A DNA stretch of 64,000 bases, from positions 7,192,001-7,256,000 of the forward strand of contig NW_024468909.1 of NCBI RefSeq assembly GCF_011745365.1, written 5' to 3'. Source of the DNA: Cryphonectria parasitica EP155. Taxonomy: Eukaryota > Ascomycota > Sordariomycetes > Diaporthales > Cryphonectriaceae. How positions within the stretch are numbered: the stretch's first letter is position 1; every line of letters starts with the position of its first letter. The notes beneath the pieces are model-generated. The model saw nothing but the letters and a program-made list of their open reading frames with translations. It did not search any database and had not been told where the DNA came from. Shown one piece after another: positions 35,774 through 45,875 of the stretch. The position numbers were made by a program, and so were the translations under genes.

Positions 35774-36258
35774 CGAGTTACTACATTAGCGTTCTAGAAG
35801 TTGGGCTACCATCATCGACATAAACACTGTTTCAACCAACCCAGCTGTCTCTTTGTCGGTGTTTTCCTCTTTTCTTTTTTTTCTTTTACAAGCACAGATA
35901 CTTCCTTTGGAAGCGTTGTTTTGGTGAAGCCGCAGTTGTTGACACTACTCATGACTGATGATCAAACTTGACATGAACTCGGAACAGTGAAGAAATATAT
36001 GACGGGCTTTTGGCAATTTTGAAACCCCTGGACTCCTGGCTGCGCTGTAATGATTAGCTATTCATAAGTCATCGAGAGCAACGAGAGGTTTGCGGCCTCT
36101 TGCAAATGAGCCTTGATCAACTCGACCCCCGACATCCCATCTGAGCTCAATAGCAGAAAATAGAACGATGCTGATCTCGGGAGCTCAACTTCTTTTCGAC
36201 CTGGCCTCCTGCCCGTCATCAACTGCTCATTACTTCCTCTCCCCTAGGTTCATTTCTA
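35774..36258. other. Convergent intergenic region
   Basis: The 3' flanks of the ceramide glucosyltransferase and SGT1 genes meet here. A T-rich stretch near 35865-35890 may contribute to 3' end formation. No gene is seen. Confidence 0.5.
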
Positions 36259-37721
36259 TCAAGATGACCACTTCTTAGCTACGACGCCCTCAGGAGGGTT
36301 GGTCTTGACCGTCTCCTTGCTGACTGTGGCCCAGTCAGTACTAAGGGTAGTGCCGTTGCTCTCCTGGAAGCTCTTCATCATGGCACGTTGCTGATCGGGG
36401 GTAGCGTCCTTGTACAGCTGCTTGAAAAAAGCATCGACGTCCTTTTCATCGTCATCGGCTGAGATGTGGTCCCAGTCCTTGGGGCCGCCCTTGGCACTGG
36501 TCGGGTACACGGGGGCCTTGGGTTTGGGGGGTTCCTTGGGTGTGCTGGCTTGAGCTGCAGCAGTATTGGAACCCAGAGTGGTGTGAATTGCAGTCTCGTC
36601 TGCCTGGGGCAAGGTGGACGGGCCGGGCTGGCTCAGCTCCTCGCGGCCAAAGCTGGGCCATTTTCCGGGTTGTGCCTTGGCGAGGTTAAACTCGATCTTC
36701 ATCGTGGCAACACGGTATGTAGACTTCGCAGGGTTGATCGCAGCGTGGGGGACGATATAAGCGGTGGAGGGCTCGCGAGGAACTCCGGTAACGGTGATCT
36801 ACAGGAGTTGTCAGTATACCTATGTATGAACAATTCGCGTAGGACGACAGAATCGCTTACCAAGTTTGGCTGCAGCTCAACTTGTACTTTGGCCGTGTCC
36901 TCCTTTGAAGCGAACTTCATGAAGAGTGAGATAGTAATGGAGGCGTCGGACTGGTACATTTGGCTGCGGAAGGGGCCATTGGAGAGCTCTGGCTTGGACC
37001 GCACCTCAGCAGGAGAAGCTTTGGCCGCTTCGATCTCCGGGTCGGGCTTCTGCACGTACTCCCCCTCCTCTTCTTCAAGCGATGGTTTCGCGGGCACAGG
37101 CTTGGCGGTGACCCTACGGGCTGGGTCCTCGGCAGGAAGTGCCTCGAGAAAGCGGATGATGGTGGTACGCCAGGACTGGGTCCTAGCCCACTCCTGCTCG
37201 TAGGGGCCGCTGGAGCCTTTGCTGCCACCGAGTAGGGAAGAGACCTGGGCAAACCTACCAGCGCCACCGTCATGCTGCCCCTGGCCTGGGGCAGTATCCC
37301 GCCGTGGCTCAATATCGGCGGCGGTGATGTGGTAGAAGCCCTTGTCGTCTGTGTTATCAGCAGTTTTATCGGCAGCCTTGACGGCGACGCCCTTGGCGAG
37401 CTGCTGCGACCAGGAGGCACAGGCATCGGCGTTGGCGTAGAGCTTCTTGCGGAAATAAATGACGGAGCGGCGGTGCTGGGCATCGATCATCTGCTTACGA
37501 GACTTGTCATTGCCTCGCTCGGCGGCAGTGCAGTAGGCGAAGTCGGCATCTCGCAGGGCCTTGTCAAGATTCCCGGTCTCCATAAATGCTTGTGACCGCG
37601 ACAACAGCCACTGTGGAGATTTGGACTGGTCGATCGCCTTGTTCAGATTTGTGATGGCCTCATCCCACTTGTGTGCCTGCGCAGCGGCCATGCCCGTTTC
37701 TGCGTACTTGACAGCAGACAT
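36259..37721 (-). CDS. SGT1: SGT1 co-chaperone
   Basis: Two exons (37721-36861 and 36798-36259) with a 62-bp phase-0 intron, giving 466 residues. Residues 1-120 form a TPR domain (helices such as YAETGMAAAQAHKWDEAITNL and AFMETGNLDKALRDADFAY). The CS domain (about 250-345) includes the beta strands RSQMYQSDASITISLFMK and, across the splice site, VELQPNLITVTG. The C-terminal SGS domain (about 395-466) ends in KDWDHISADDDEKDVDAFFKQLY and TDWATVSKETV. The TPR-CS-SGS order is unique to SGT1, which bridges HSP90 to SCF ubiquitin ligases and kinetochore assembly. A long disordered linker between TPR and CS carries Gly/Ser and acidic stretches. Confidence 0.95.
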
Positions 37722-38260
37722 TGTGGTTGTTTCTGATGTGTCTATACTGGTGACGGGTTGGCTGGATGGTACAAATTGAAGGAGGTTAGATGTCTGATAA
37801 AGTCAAGGTTCTTAGATGACCTGGTCCAAGATGAGGGAGACGTTTCCGTCAGGCAGCCTGATGAAGAGGCAAGTCGCTCCACTTCGTATGACTGGCAGGT
37901 GCCTTAGAGGGGTAGCTGTGATTCTGCCAGTTGATAGGAGTTGTTATCAACACCGCCTTTGATATGTACCAGGATCAAGCTACTTCCCTTTAGTCTCGTA
38001 CATCGTACTGCAGGGCTCCGTTTCGTCTACAGTTTACTACATCTTCATTGCGTTCTCATTGTCACAACCTTCTTTTTTGTTCTTTCCTTGTTCTTCTTCT
38101 TCTTCTTCTTCCCCGATTAAAGCTCGCGTCTGATGAAAAAAGCCGCTTATGCATTGGTCGGCTCATGGATAAGTTATAAAATGATGATTATAATTAAAGA
38201 GGCCAACAGATCCAAGGGCCGCTGTTGAATAACGGTCTAATCCGTGATGCAGATCCTAGA
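37722..38260. other. Intergenic, includes TTC repeats
   Basis: Promoter side of SGT1 and 3' flank of ERG7, both minus strand. A TTC trinucleotide run lies at about 38090-38111. The segment 38194-38220 could be an alternative last exon of ERG7 (see the ERG7 entry). No separate gene is seen. Confidence 0.5.
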
Positions 38261-40709
38261 TTACATAGTTTCATATGGATATCGTTTCGCAAACATACCC
38301 AGCGCCTTGAGGGTAAAGGTAAACTTGTAGTTTGGGTACGAGATACAGCAGCTCTTGTTGAACACGCCCTCGATAGCTTCCTGCTTCCACTCGCCGTTCG
38401 GCTGCTGGCGGTCCATGATGAGCCTGACGCCCTTCTTGAGCGGTTCGACATGCGGATAATTGGCATTCATGAGACCAATTAGTGCCCAGGCGGTCATGAC
38501 CACTTGCGATCCAGCGGGATGCTCAATATACTTGTGCTGTTCGCATGCCTATCACAAACGAGGGAGTGAAAATGGTCAGCCGTCTCCTGGGGCGATGCAG
38601 GTATCCCTGGAGTAAATACTGACCTGATATGCCTCGGACCACCCACCGTCCTCGCGCTGCTTGGAGATCAGAAAGTCACAGCCCCGCCTGGCGTGCTCGC
38701 TGTTCTCGTATGTCTCATCTATCGTTGCCAGGCTCTCCAGGGCAAACATGGTCGCATACGTGAAGCAGATGGCCCAGCTTCCATACCATCCTCCATGCTC
38801 GTACTGTGCCGTTTTTATCCAGCTCACCGCACGGGTGATGAACTGCGTGATCTCATCCGTCCTGTAGTCAGGCCAGTGTTTTTGGAAGAGCGACAACGTC
38901 GTTACAGCAGCGGTCGTGCATTCTGGATACAGGTACTCGACCATGATGTTACCAAAGACCTCCGCCGCGTTCAGTGCCTCCATCCATTGGTCTCCTCGCG
39001 GACGCTCGTACGAAGCACACCCGCCGGTCTTGGGGTCTTGGTATGTCAACAAGGTATCAACAGAATCGAAGATGCGACGATCGTCCAGAAGTTGTGGGTA
39101 TCCTGGTGTCTTCTGCAGCGATATAACCGACTTGAGTGCCTCGGATACGCAGTCGCTGACCGCGTAGCCCTGGATCTTGTTGCTGAATGCCCATGCACCT
39201 TTTCGTGGGTGACGGTAACATTTTTCCATGTCTTTGACGTTCTCCCGGATCTGCTGGTCGTCGAGAAACTCCAGCGCCTTGGTGAGCATAGGTCGCCAAC
39301 GCGCATCCTCAGCGAGGCCGGCGCTGATGACGGCCTGGATGGCAAATGCTGTGTCCCATGACTGAACACCATTCGTCCCGCAGACCATCAGGCCCTCACT
39401 GTTCACCCAGAGAGCATCGGCCATACGCTCCCGTAGCCTCCGGACCGAGTATGAGTCGGGTCCGTCTCGGATATAACAACAGAGAAGGGTCATGGGCTGG
39501 CTGACGGGTGCGAGGCAGGCGTAGTCTGTGTTGTCCATTTCCATGTTCAGCAGTTCGCCCACCCATGTCTCGGCTCTGTCCTTGAGGAAACCTGGCCTAA
39601 CGTAAGGCTCCCAGACATTCGCCAGGAACCAATTTGCGGTGTTCAGTAGCCATGATTTCGGGTGGTAATTGTCGCGGGGACAGATGGTGTTCCTGTGCGC
39701 TGCCCAGTTGATCGACTCCCACGGCTCGATGAATATCTCTTTCCGCAGATCCCGGATGAGCTCCGTCTCATCACACGCCCACTTCTTCGATGCCACGTAC
39801 GACATAGGAAGAAAGACCATCCTGATATGGATCCACCACCGCCAGGGAGCGATAGGTACCCAGTCCGGCAGAAGCCACAGCTCGGGCGGCGCAGGATTGA
39901 CCATTTCGTACTTGCAGAGACCCAGAGCGGCCAGCCAGAACTTGGTCCAGTGGGGTGCCTGGGTCGCACCGCCCAACTTGTGCAGCGTCGCCCGCGCCTT
40001 GACTAGAACTGGGTGCTCGGAGTCCATGCCCACCATCCGCAGTACAATGTAGTTGAAGGTGGTGCCCAAGACCGTGCTTTCACCCTCAATGTGCAAGCCC
40101 CATCCCCCATCCTCAGGATGCGCCCGCGCAAAGAGATAATTTTTGATCTCCTTCTTCTGAATTTCGGGGATCGGGGTCTTGGTGGCATAGCAGCCGAGGA
40201 CATACATGGGCAGCAGGAACATGGGCCCACCATACTCGCAGCCCCAGTGGCCAGGCGGTAGTTGCAGGTGTTCGAAGAAGGTCAGGCCGTTGCTAACAGC
40301 GTCAATGGGAGCTTTTGGTTTGGGCAGGTCGGGCAGGTCCTGCGAGTGCACGCGCATCGTCAGCTTCGGCGCTTCGTAGGGATTTGGAGACATCACCTAC
40401 AAGGGGCAAGTCGAGGTACCACTTGTCTGCGTACGACTGGGGCCATTTTCTTACGGCCTCGTCGTCATCGAGGTAGTGCCAGGTGTGACGCCCGCCGTCA
40501 GCGTTCAGGCGCCATCGTGTCTTGTCCACAGGTTCTGCAATTTTCTGGCGCTTTGCCTCGTGGCCCAGTGCATCGCCATTGCTCTCTCCACCGCGCTTCT
40601 TGCTGATACCGCTGCTGTTGCCATTCGAGGTCGAGGGGCTAGCGACAAATGAGAAGGCAGGTGGTGATGAATCCGCTACCCTTCGAGTGCTGCTGCGTGT
40701 TGAAACCAT
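38261..40709 (-). CDS. ERG7: Lanosterol synthase (oxidosqualene cyclase)
   Basis: Three exons (40709-40401, 40339-38624, 38548-38261); both introns (61 and 75 bp) are phase 0, giving 770 residues. The start MVSTRSSTRR precedes a basic, disordered segment with a nuclear-type KRQK run; an upstream in-frame ATG at 40826 would add 39 residues. The squalene-cyclase fold is covered by QW-type repeats (GGWGLHIEG, GGWYGSW, GGWSEAYQ, GEWKQEA). The proton-donor Asp is D499 in VSDCVSE, where most lanosterol synthases read DCTAE. Residues 739-745 are NKSCCIS, the pattern linked to lanosterol synthase; the fungal protostadienol synthase carries a different sequence there, so a sterol-pathway role is favoured. 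The enzyme cyclises 2,3-oxidosqualene to lanosterol on ER membranes and lipid droplets. A GTATGT near the 3' end offers an alternative splice. Confidence 0.94.
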
Positions 40710-41114
40710 CGTCAAGGCCCAGTGTCCGATGCACGCATCAGTGTGCGTCGGTACCTGGTATGATCGAACTGGCCTGACGCTTATGACGGGTGGAAGAGAC
40801 GTGAGGTCTTCGGCTACGCCAGACACCCCGGTACCGAACTACACCCCTGGCACCCCTGTACTAGTCCCAGTACTGCCCCGTTGGCGCTAAATAAAATCGA
40901 GACCCCTGAAGGATGAAATACTTAGTAGTGCCATCATTGTACATTAGTACTTGCTCGGGTGTAGACCGCCAACTCTTGATGCAGCGCCACCTACACTGCA
41001 AAAGAAGGCACCATGAAGTATGTCTTGCATGTTGACATCTATCTAGCATGACTGTCTCCCTGCGGGCCGAGTTCTCTATCAATCTTGAATCTTGAGATCT
41101 TTTTCGCTCGGCGC
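40710..41114. other. Intergenic between ERG7 and SPO11
   Basis: About 405 bp between the start of ERG7 and the stop of SPO11, both on the minus strand. It must hold the ERG7 promoter. No gene or clear element is seen. Confidence 0.5.
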
Positions 41115-42711
41115 TCAGGCGGCCTCCATCTTCGTGTTTAGCCAGCTTGACAGATCACCCATGTCGTCGATGGCCTGAATCTCCGCCTTCAGATTGAGCA
41201 CAAGCATAACCTGCAACTCCCGCACCTGCTCCAACTCCTCGTGGTCACTTTCAGCATCCTGTGCCTCTATAGACTGTAAGACTCTCTGTGCCGTTTTCCT
41301 ATCGTTCGCCGTGAGACTGATGAGCGACTCGACTGCTCTGGGATGCCTCCGCGGCCTAGTACACCAGTGACCTTGTAATCCTGTCCGTGTGTCAGCGACG
41401 TCTTTTGGAGTAGTTGTTGTCCACAAAATAGCCTGACGCACCTCCTCCCACTATAGTTGGCGCTGTGGTGTCGTCATGCCGGAAAATGTCGTCCATCTTG
41501 ACTCCTAGCCATTGCAAACCGGGAACTCGGACGTCTACCTCGTGGGACAGCCCTTTGCTGCCATATTTGTATGTGCGTAGGATGTCGACCCCGTGTGGAT
41601 CGCAATCGACAACGCACAGTACGGGAATCAGTGGCCGTAGGGTGTGTATGAGATTTAGAAACTTCAACGTCGCCAGGTCTGCATATCCTTTACCCTTCTG
41701 GCGCTCAGCTTCGTGTTCTCACAACCTGGATCATGGACGATTACGTACGGTGACAATGATACCTTGACCGTGTATGCAATTTCGCCAATATCCAGAGGCG
41801 GCCAGTGTTCGAAACGTGGCCTTTGGAGTAGCAAAGTCAGAAAAGGGAATCATGTGTCGCGACAGTGCCAAGGGCACATACTTCTTTTTCGACCACCAAG
41901 ATCCATCTTGTCGCAGCGAAGTCGATTTGCTGGATTGTGTTGATGGGGGGGATGAGATCGTCGTTGTCGTAGCCCAATGAATAGGACAGGACAGAACCGC
42001 CCACGGTGGTAAGACTTAGGGGACCTGTGATCAAGCCCTTGGAAGCAGCAGCCTGTTTTTGTTAGTGAAGCTCAGAAGCTTTCCAGGACTTTCCATGAAC
42101 GCTTACAATGTTGAGCGCATTTCGGCTGACACCGAGGGTACAGGCAAGATCATCCACCAAGCGATCAACGATCGTCTGATTCTTGAAGAGGTCCGGATTC
42201 TGATAGTATATATTTCTGCAGCTTTGTCAGCCTCAACTCGGGCGGTGTCTCCGATTGATCACGCCGCAAACCTCTTGGTGATCAGCCGGCCGGAGGCGAG
42301 AGCCTCCCGAGACAACTCCATGATTCGCACCATTCTAGCTACAGGATCAACCAGGGTCAGGTTTCGGACTCAAGTGCAACTCAACTGCAACAGTAAGAGC
42401 CTAAAATGACGAAACTGACTGAACTTGATAGCCTCATTTACAGTCCTCCCTGGAAAGTTTAGTGCGCCGCATGGTTGCTGGGGTGCGGTCCTGCTTTTGT
42501 ACGGGATGGACATGCTGTCGCCACTGTGGGCGAGGCAGTGAACCATGTCCTCGAAGATGCCATCGATCTTAGACAAGATGAGGCTTGCCGTGCTGGCGGA
42601 CTCGGTATGTGGGACATGCAGGATTCTTGAAGACTGGGACGAGAAGGGTGGGCTTTCGGTCTGAATCTCAGGCATCCCACTGCCCACCGATGATGTCAGC
42701 GAGCTAGACAT
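41115..42711 (-). CDS. SPO11: Meiotic double-strand-break protein Spo11 (TopoVIA-like)
   Basis: Seven exons on the minus strand: 42711-42420, 42338-42272, 42215-42107, 42052-41882, 41820-41749, 41697-41442, 41380-41115, giving 410 residues; introns are 51-81 bp. The winged-helix (5Y-CAP) domain carries the catalytic Tyr in TKRNIYYQNPDLF (Y123/Y124, the second being the usual nucleophile). The Toprim domain has the metal-binding Glu in VVEKEATF (E211) and the DxD in VVDCDPHG (D268, D270), then YKYGSKGLSHE and GLQWLGVKMDDIF. The C-terminal SLTANDRKTAQRVL and LQVMLVLNLKAEI are typical of the family. Spo11 makes the DNA breaks that start meiotic recombination. The last acceptor is the least certain: CGGACAG at 41381 was chosen; another AG downstream would remove 19 residues. 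No frameshift or stop is present. Confidence 0.93.
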
Positions 42712-43423
42712 TGTGTTCCAAAAGGGGACTCTGGAGGATGTGAGGTCGGATGGCCAGCGTCCTCTAGATTGATTGGGGAGGATTTGGAGCCGAGTATCTC
42801 AACGAACGGGGGATGGCCTGGAGGTGTTGGGGCATGGCGAGGCTTGTGGCTCACCAAGGCACTTGCTATACTACCAAGAAGATGTAGGGGCACACATGTA
42901 GAGAAGGCACTTGCCCGATCAGTTTGTACCTGCCCCGACTCATTGTCATTAATCAGAATTTGTTGGGTGCTCTTTCCTGTTGCTGGTCGCACATCCAGAC
43001 AGTCGTCCCCAAGAAATGCTCAGCTTACACCATGGGCGTGTAGCCAAGACAGTGCCTGCCACTGAACTTCCTACAGTAGTTGCCATGGAACCCTACCGTA
43101 CTAAGTACCTGTTCCCTGTATGACGTTGTTCACGTTTTCGATGGCATCTCCTCCAACCCAAAGTTTTGCTTTTACCTCAACCATCACATCTAACAAGTGA
43201 GAGCCTACAGCACCAAGGGAAAACATCCATTTTCATCCTCATAATAAGGTATTTACTTTGCAGCTCAATTCCCAGGTCCCTCCTTTTCCTTGCAGCACCA
43301 ATCCTGTCCCCCTGATTGACGCTAACAGCCCCCCCTCACCACCATCCAACACCTGGCAGCAACCGGGCACTATTTTATCACTAACAACAATACCAGCATC
43401 GAGCCACAACACACCAGATCAAG
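42712..43423. promoter_or_regulatory. Divergent intergenic region between SPO11 and SRPBCC gene
   Basis: The two genes point away from each other, so the 712-bp region holds both promoters. A frame at 42769-43065 has no recognisable motif. From about 43270 to 43420 the plus strand is C/A-rich and T-poor, typical of a fungal 5' leader. Confidence 0.5.
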
Positions 43424-44029
43424 ATGTCTTCTACCAATATCCCCACGTCCACTTCTGTCCTGGAGAGCGTTGTCATCAAGGCTCCGCTCTCCCATGTCTG
43501 GCACTTCATCAAGCTCCAGGACTTCAGCAAGTTCTGGTCCTCTCTGTCCAAGTCTGAGGTCGTCAAGGGTGCCAATGAGGAGACTGATGTCTTCAAGTGG
43601 ACCTTTAAGGATGGCACCGTGTATGAGGTGAAGCAGGAGGAGCACAGCGTATGCCCTTGTCCCCTCATCCCATCCACCTACTAATTATATGCAACTCGCT
43701 GATACTGTTGAGCAACCAGTCCATCAACCACATGATCACCTACAGTGTCATCACCTCTTCTCCTGAGCTCACATATTCCAGTGTACTCAGCACTATCCGC
43801 TGCCACGCTGTCACTGCTGGCTCGCATAGTGAGAGTACCTATGTTGAGTGGAGCGCTAACTTCTCCAGTGATGCCAATGCTGGTGCGCTGCGCCCCCCCC
43901 CCCCCCTATGTCCGGAACTCAGCAGGCTTCTTTACTAACCTGGATATGACCATAGGCGTTATCTCTGATGCCAAGTACAAGCGCATTGAGGCTCTGCTGG
44001 ATCTGGAGAAGGCTGCCACTAAGGCTTGA
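43424..44029 (+). CDS. SRPBCC (Bet v 1/START-like) family protein
   Basis: Three exons, 43424-43648, 43720-43882, 43956-44029, giving 153 residues; introns are 71 bp (phase 0) and 73 bp (phase 1). Intron 2 includes a run of 14 C at 43893-43906. The N-terminus SVVIKAPLSHVWHFIKLQDFSKFW is the typical first strand and helix of polyketide-cyclase/SRPBCC proteins (PxxxVWxxI). The middle has alternating strands (FKWTFKDGTVYEV, TYVEWSANFSS) and the C-terminal helix is DAKYKRIEALLDLEKAA. The fold binds hydrophobic ligands. Small fungal members of this length are common but mostly uncharacterised, so ligand and role are unknown. The final exon restores the long C-terminal helix, supporting the model. 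No signal peptide; probably cytosolic. Confidence 0.85.
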
Positions 44030-44765
44030 ACAGCCTGCGGAATGCTCAGCAGTAGGGTCAGCACGGGTCACTGGCCACAAAAAAGGATGTGGTTTTCCAA
44101 ACAGGAGAGTACTCCCTGGAGGCTGAAGTTATACGGGAAGATTGTGCCTGAGATTGGTCATTTCGAACCTGCTTAGTATCAGAATGAATAACAATCAATC
44201 GTCACATGCCAGCCTTCAGCAGATTTGGTGTATCCCGCAATGTTGAAGTCACCGACGTTCTGTCTGGAAATCTTTTACCTTTCTCCCCACACAAGTGATA
44301 CATGAAGGGACACTAGATTGACAGCAGCTACCTGGCCTCAGCGCACAAGATGATGGCCTAGGAAATTTCAGTATTGACAAAAATGGCTCAGGCTGACTTT
44401 ATAGCCATTACGAACTCGAACAATACTTTTTGTTCTTTTTCCTTTTTTTAAATTTTTTATTTTTTATTTAACGGTGCCTGTTGAGTGAAAAACAGTGCAA
44501 GATAAACATCAAGGCCAGTGAAGGGTCTTGTGGGCCACTTAAACAGGGGTTGCCTGTCTAGTCGCTCAAGTGCTAGTAGCATCCCTCGCACTGTATGTTT
44601 GGCACTGTATACCACCTGAAATTTTCTGATACTGCAACCTGCTTCCAGAGCACAGGCACGTTGCGACTGCACCAAGAAACATTCTTCTCCCAGCTTGTGC
44701 TCATCACAACCTCAACACCCTCACCAAGGCACAAAACGGTTGCAGCTTGGGCCCACATCATCAAG
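44030..44765. other. Intergenic, AT-rich segment
   Basis: The 3' flank of the SRPBCC gene and promoter of the ankyrin gene. A T/A-rich run at about 44440-44470 stands out. No gene is supported. Confidence 0.5.
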
Positions 44766-45430
44766 ATGGCGCCAAATCTGAGCGAGGATGAGATCGATGA
44801 CATGATCTACTTTGCCCGAGCAGGCGAGGCCTCAGATTTGAATGATGCCCTGACAACGTTGTCAGCCAGGGAAGGCGTCACACCTGCGCAAATCCTCCAG
44901 GCTGCCAAAGATGAGGGCAAGTCAACCTGTTTGCATATGGCAACGGGAAATGGAAACCTGGGTGAGTGTGTCTCTGTCTGGCTGTAATAATCCCTTGCCT
45001 GAGAGCGCTTAATTAACGTCCAGCCATAGAGATTGTCACAATTCTGGTACAGGCATTCTCAGACCAGCCCAAGGAGGAGAAACAGACTTTTCTAGATGCA
45101 CCTAATGAGTTTGGCAACACGGGACTGCACTGGGCTGCGCTAGGAGGTCATCTCGACGTTGTCAAATTTCTGGTCGCAGAGGGTGCATCCCCTGCCCTAG
45201 CCAACGACAAGAACTACATTCCCCTAGACCTAGCCAGCTTCAGCGAGAAGATGAATGTGGTGGATTTCTTTCTATCCCAGATGGACAACCTTGAAAACCA
45301 GAATCAGGATGATGGGCTTGGCAGTGCGGCTGCTGCGGTGGACCTCGACGGAGATGAGAAGGATCAAATTGCAGACCAGAAGACGAAGACAGAGGAGGCA
45401 GAAGAGAGCAAGCCGAGCAACTCGTCATGA
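44766..45430 (+). CDS. YAR1: YAR1-like ankyrin-repeat protein
   Basis: Two exons, 44766-44961 and 45024-45430, with a 62-bp phase-1 intron (GTGAGT...GTCCAG), giving 200 residues. Two to three ankyrin repeats are visible: GKSTCLHMATGNGNL-AIEIVTILV, NEFGNTGLHWAALGGHLDVVKFLVAEGA and NDKNYIPLDLASFSEKMNVVDFFL. The N-terminal helix (SEDEIDDMIYFARAGEASDLNDAL) and the acidic, Gln/Glu-rich C-terminal tail fit Yar1, a yeast protein of the same length that chaperones ribosomal protein Rps3 during 40S assembly. Ankyrin repeats are common, so the orthology rests on length, repeat number and the acidic N-terminal helix. It is convergent with the gene at 45876. Confidence 0.78.
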
Positions 45431-45875
45431 CGAGGAGACGAACAACAAGGGGCCAAGCGGGCGCGCACACATTAGTCGCACACGGACGATCGCAACCCCG
45501 AGGCCACGAACGACGCCTCACTTTCCAAACAACTGGAGTATGGCTCGCCCCAATATTATGGTGGTTTTCGAATTCTCTATGGTACCCTGCCGATATGCGC
45601 ATCTCTTGAGTGAGGCGGTAAGACCCTTTTACCAGTCCCATCGGCGATTGTCCGACATGTCGTTGGAAACACCACGCATTTCAGACGAATGAATCACAGA
45701 CACTCGGGTTGCCGTTCACAAATCGAATCGACAACATGCCCGGCAGTCGAAACTGTTGAGATGCAATGCGGCAGCCGAACGAAATGCAGGGGCACCTTAC
45801 TGGTGGATCAAGAAATCGGACAAGCAGATAAAGCAGGCCACGGCGCTTTTGAGCCCCGAACTTCCTTGGCTCTAC
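45431..45875. other. Convergent intergenic region
   Basis: The 3' flanks of the YAR1-like gene (+) and the 720-residue protein gene (-). No gene is supported. Confidence 0.5.
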
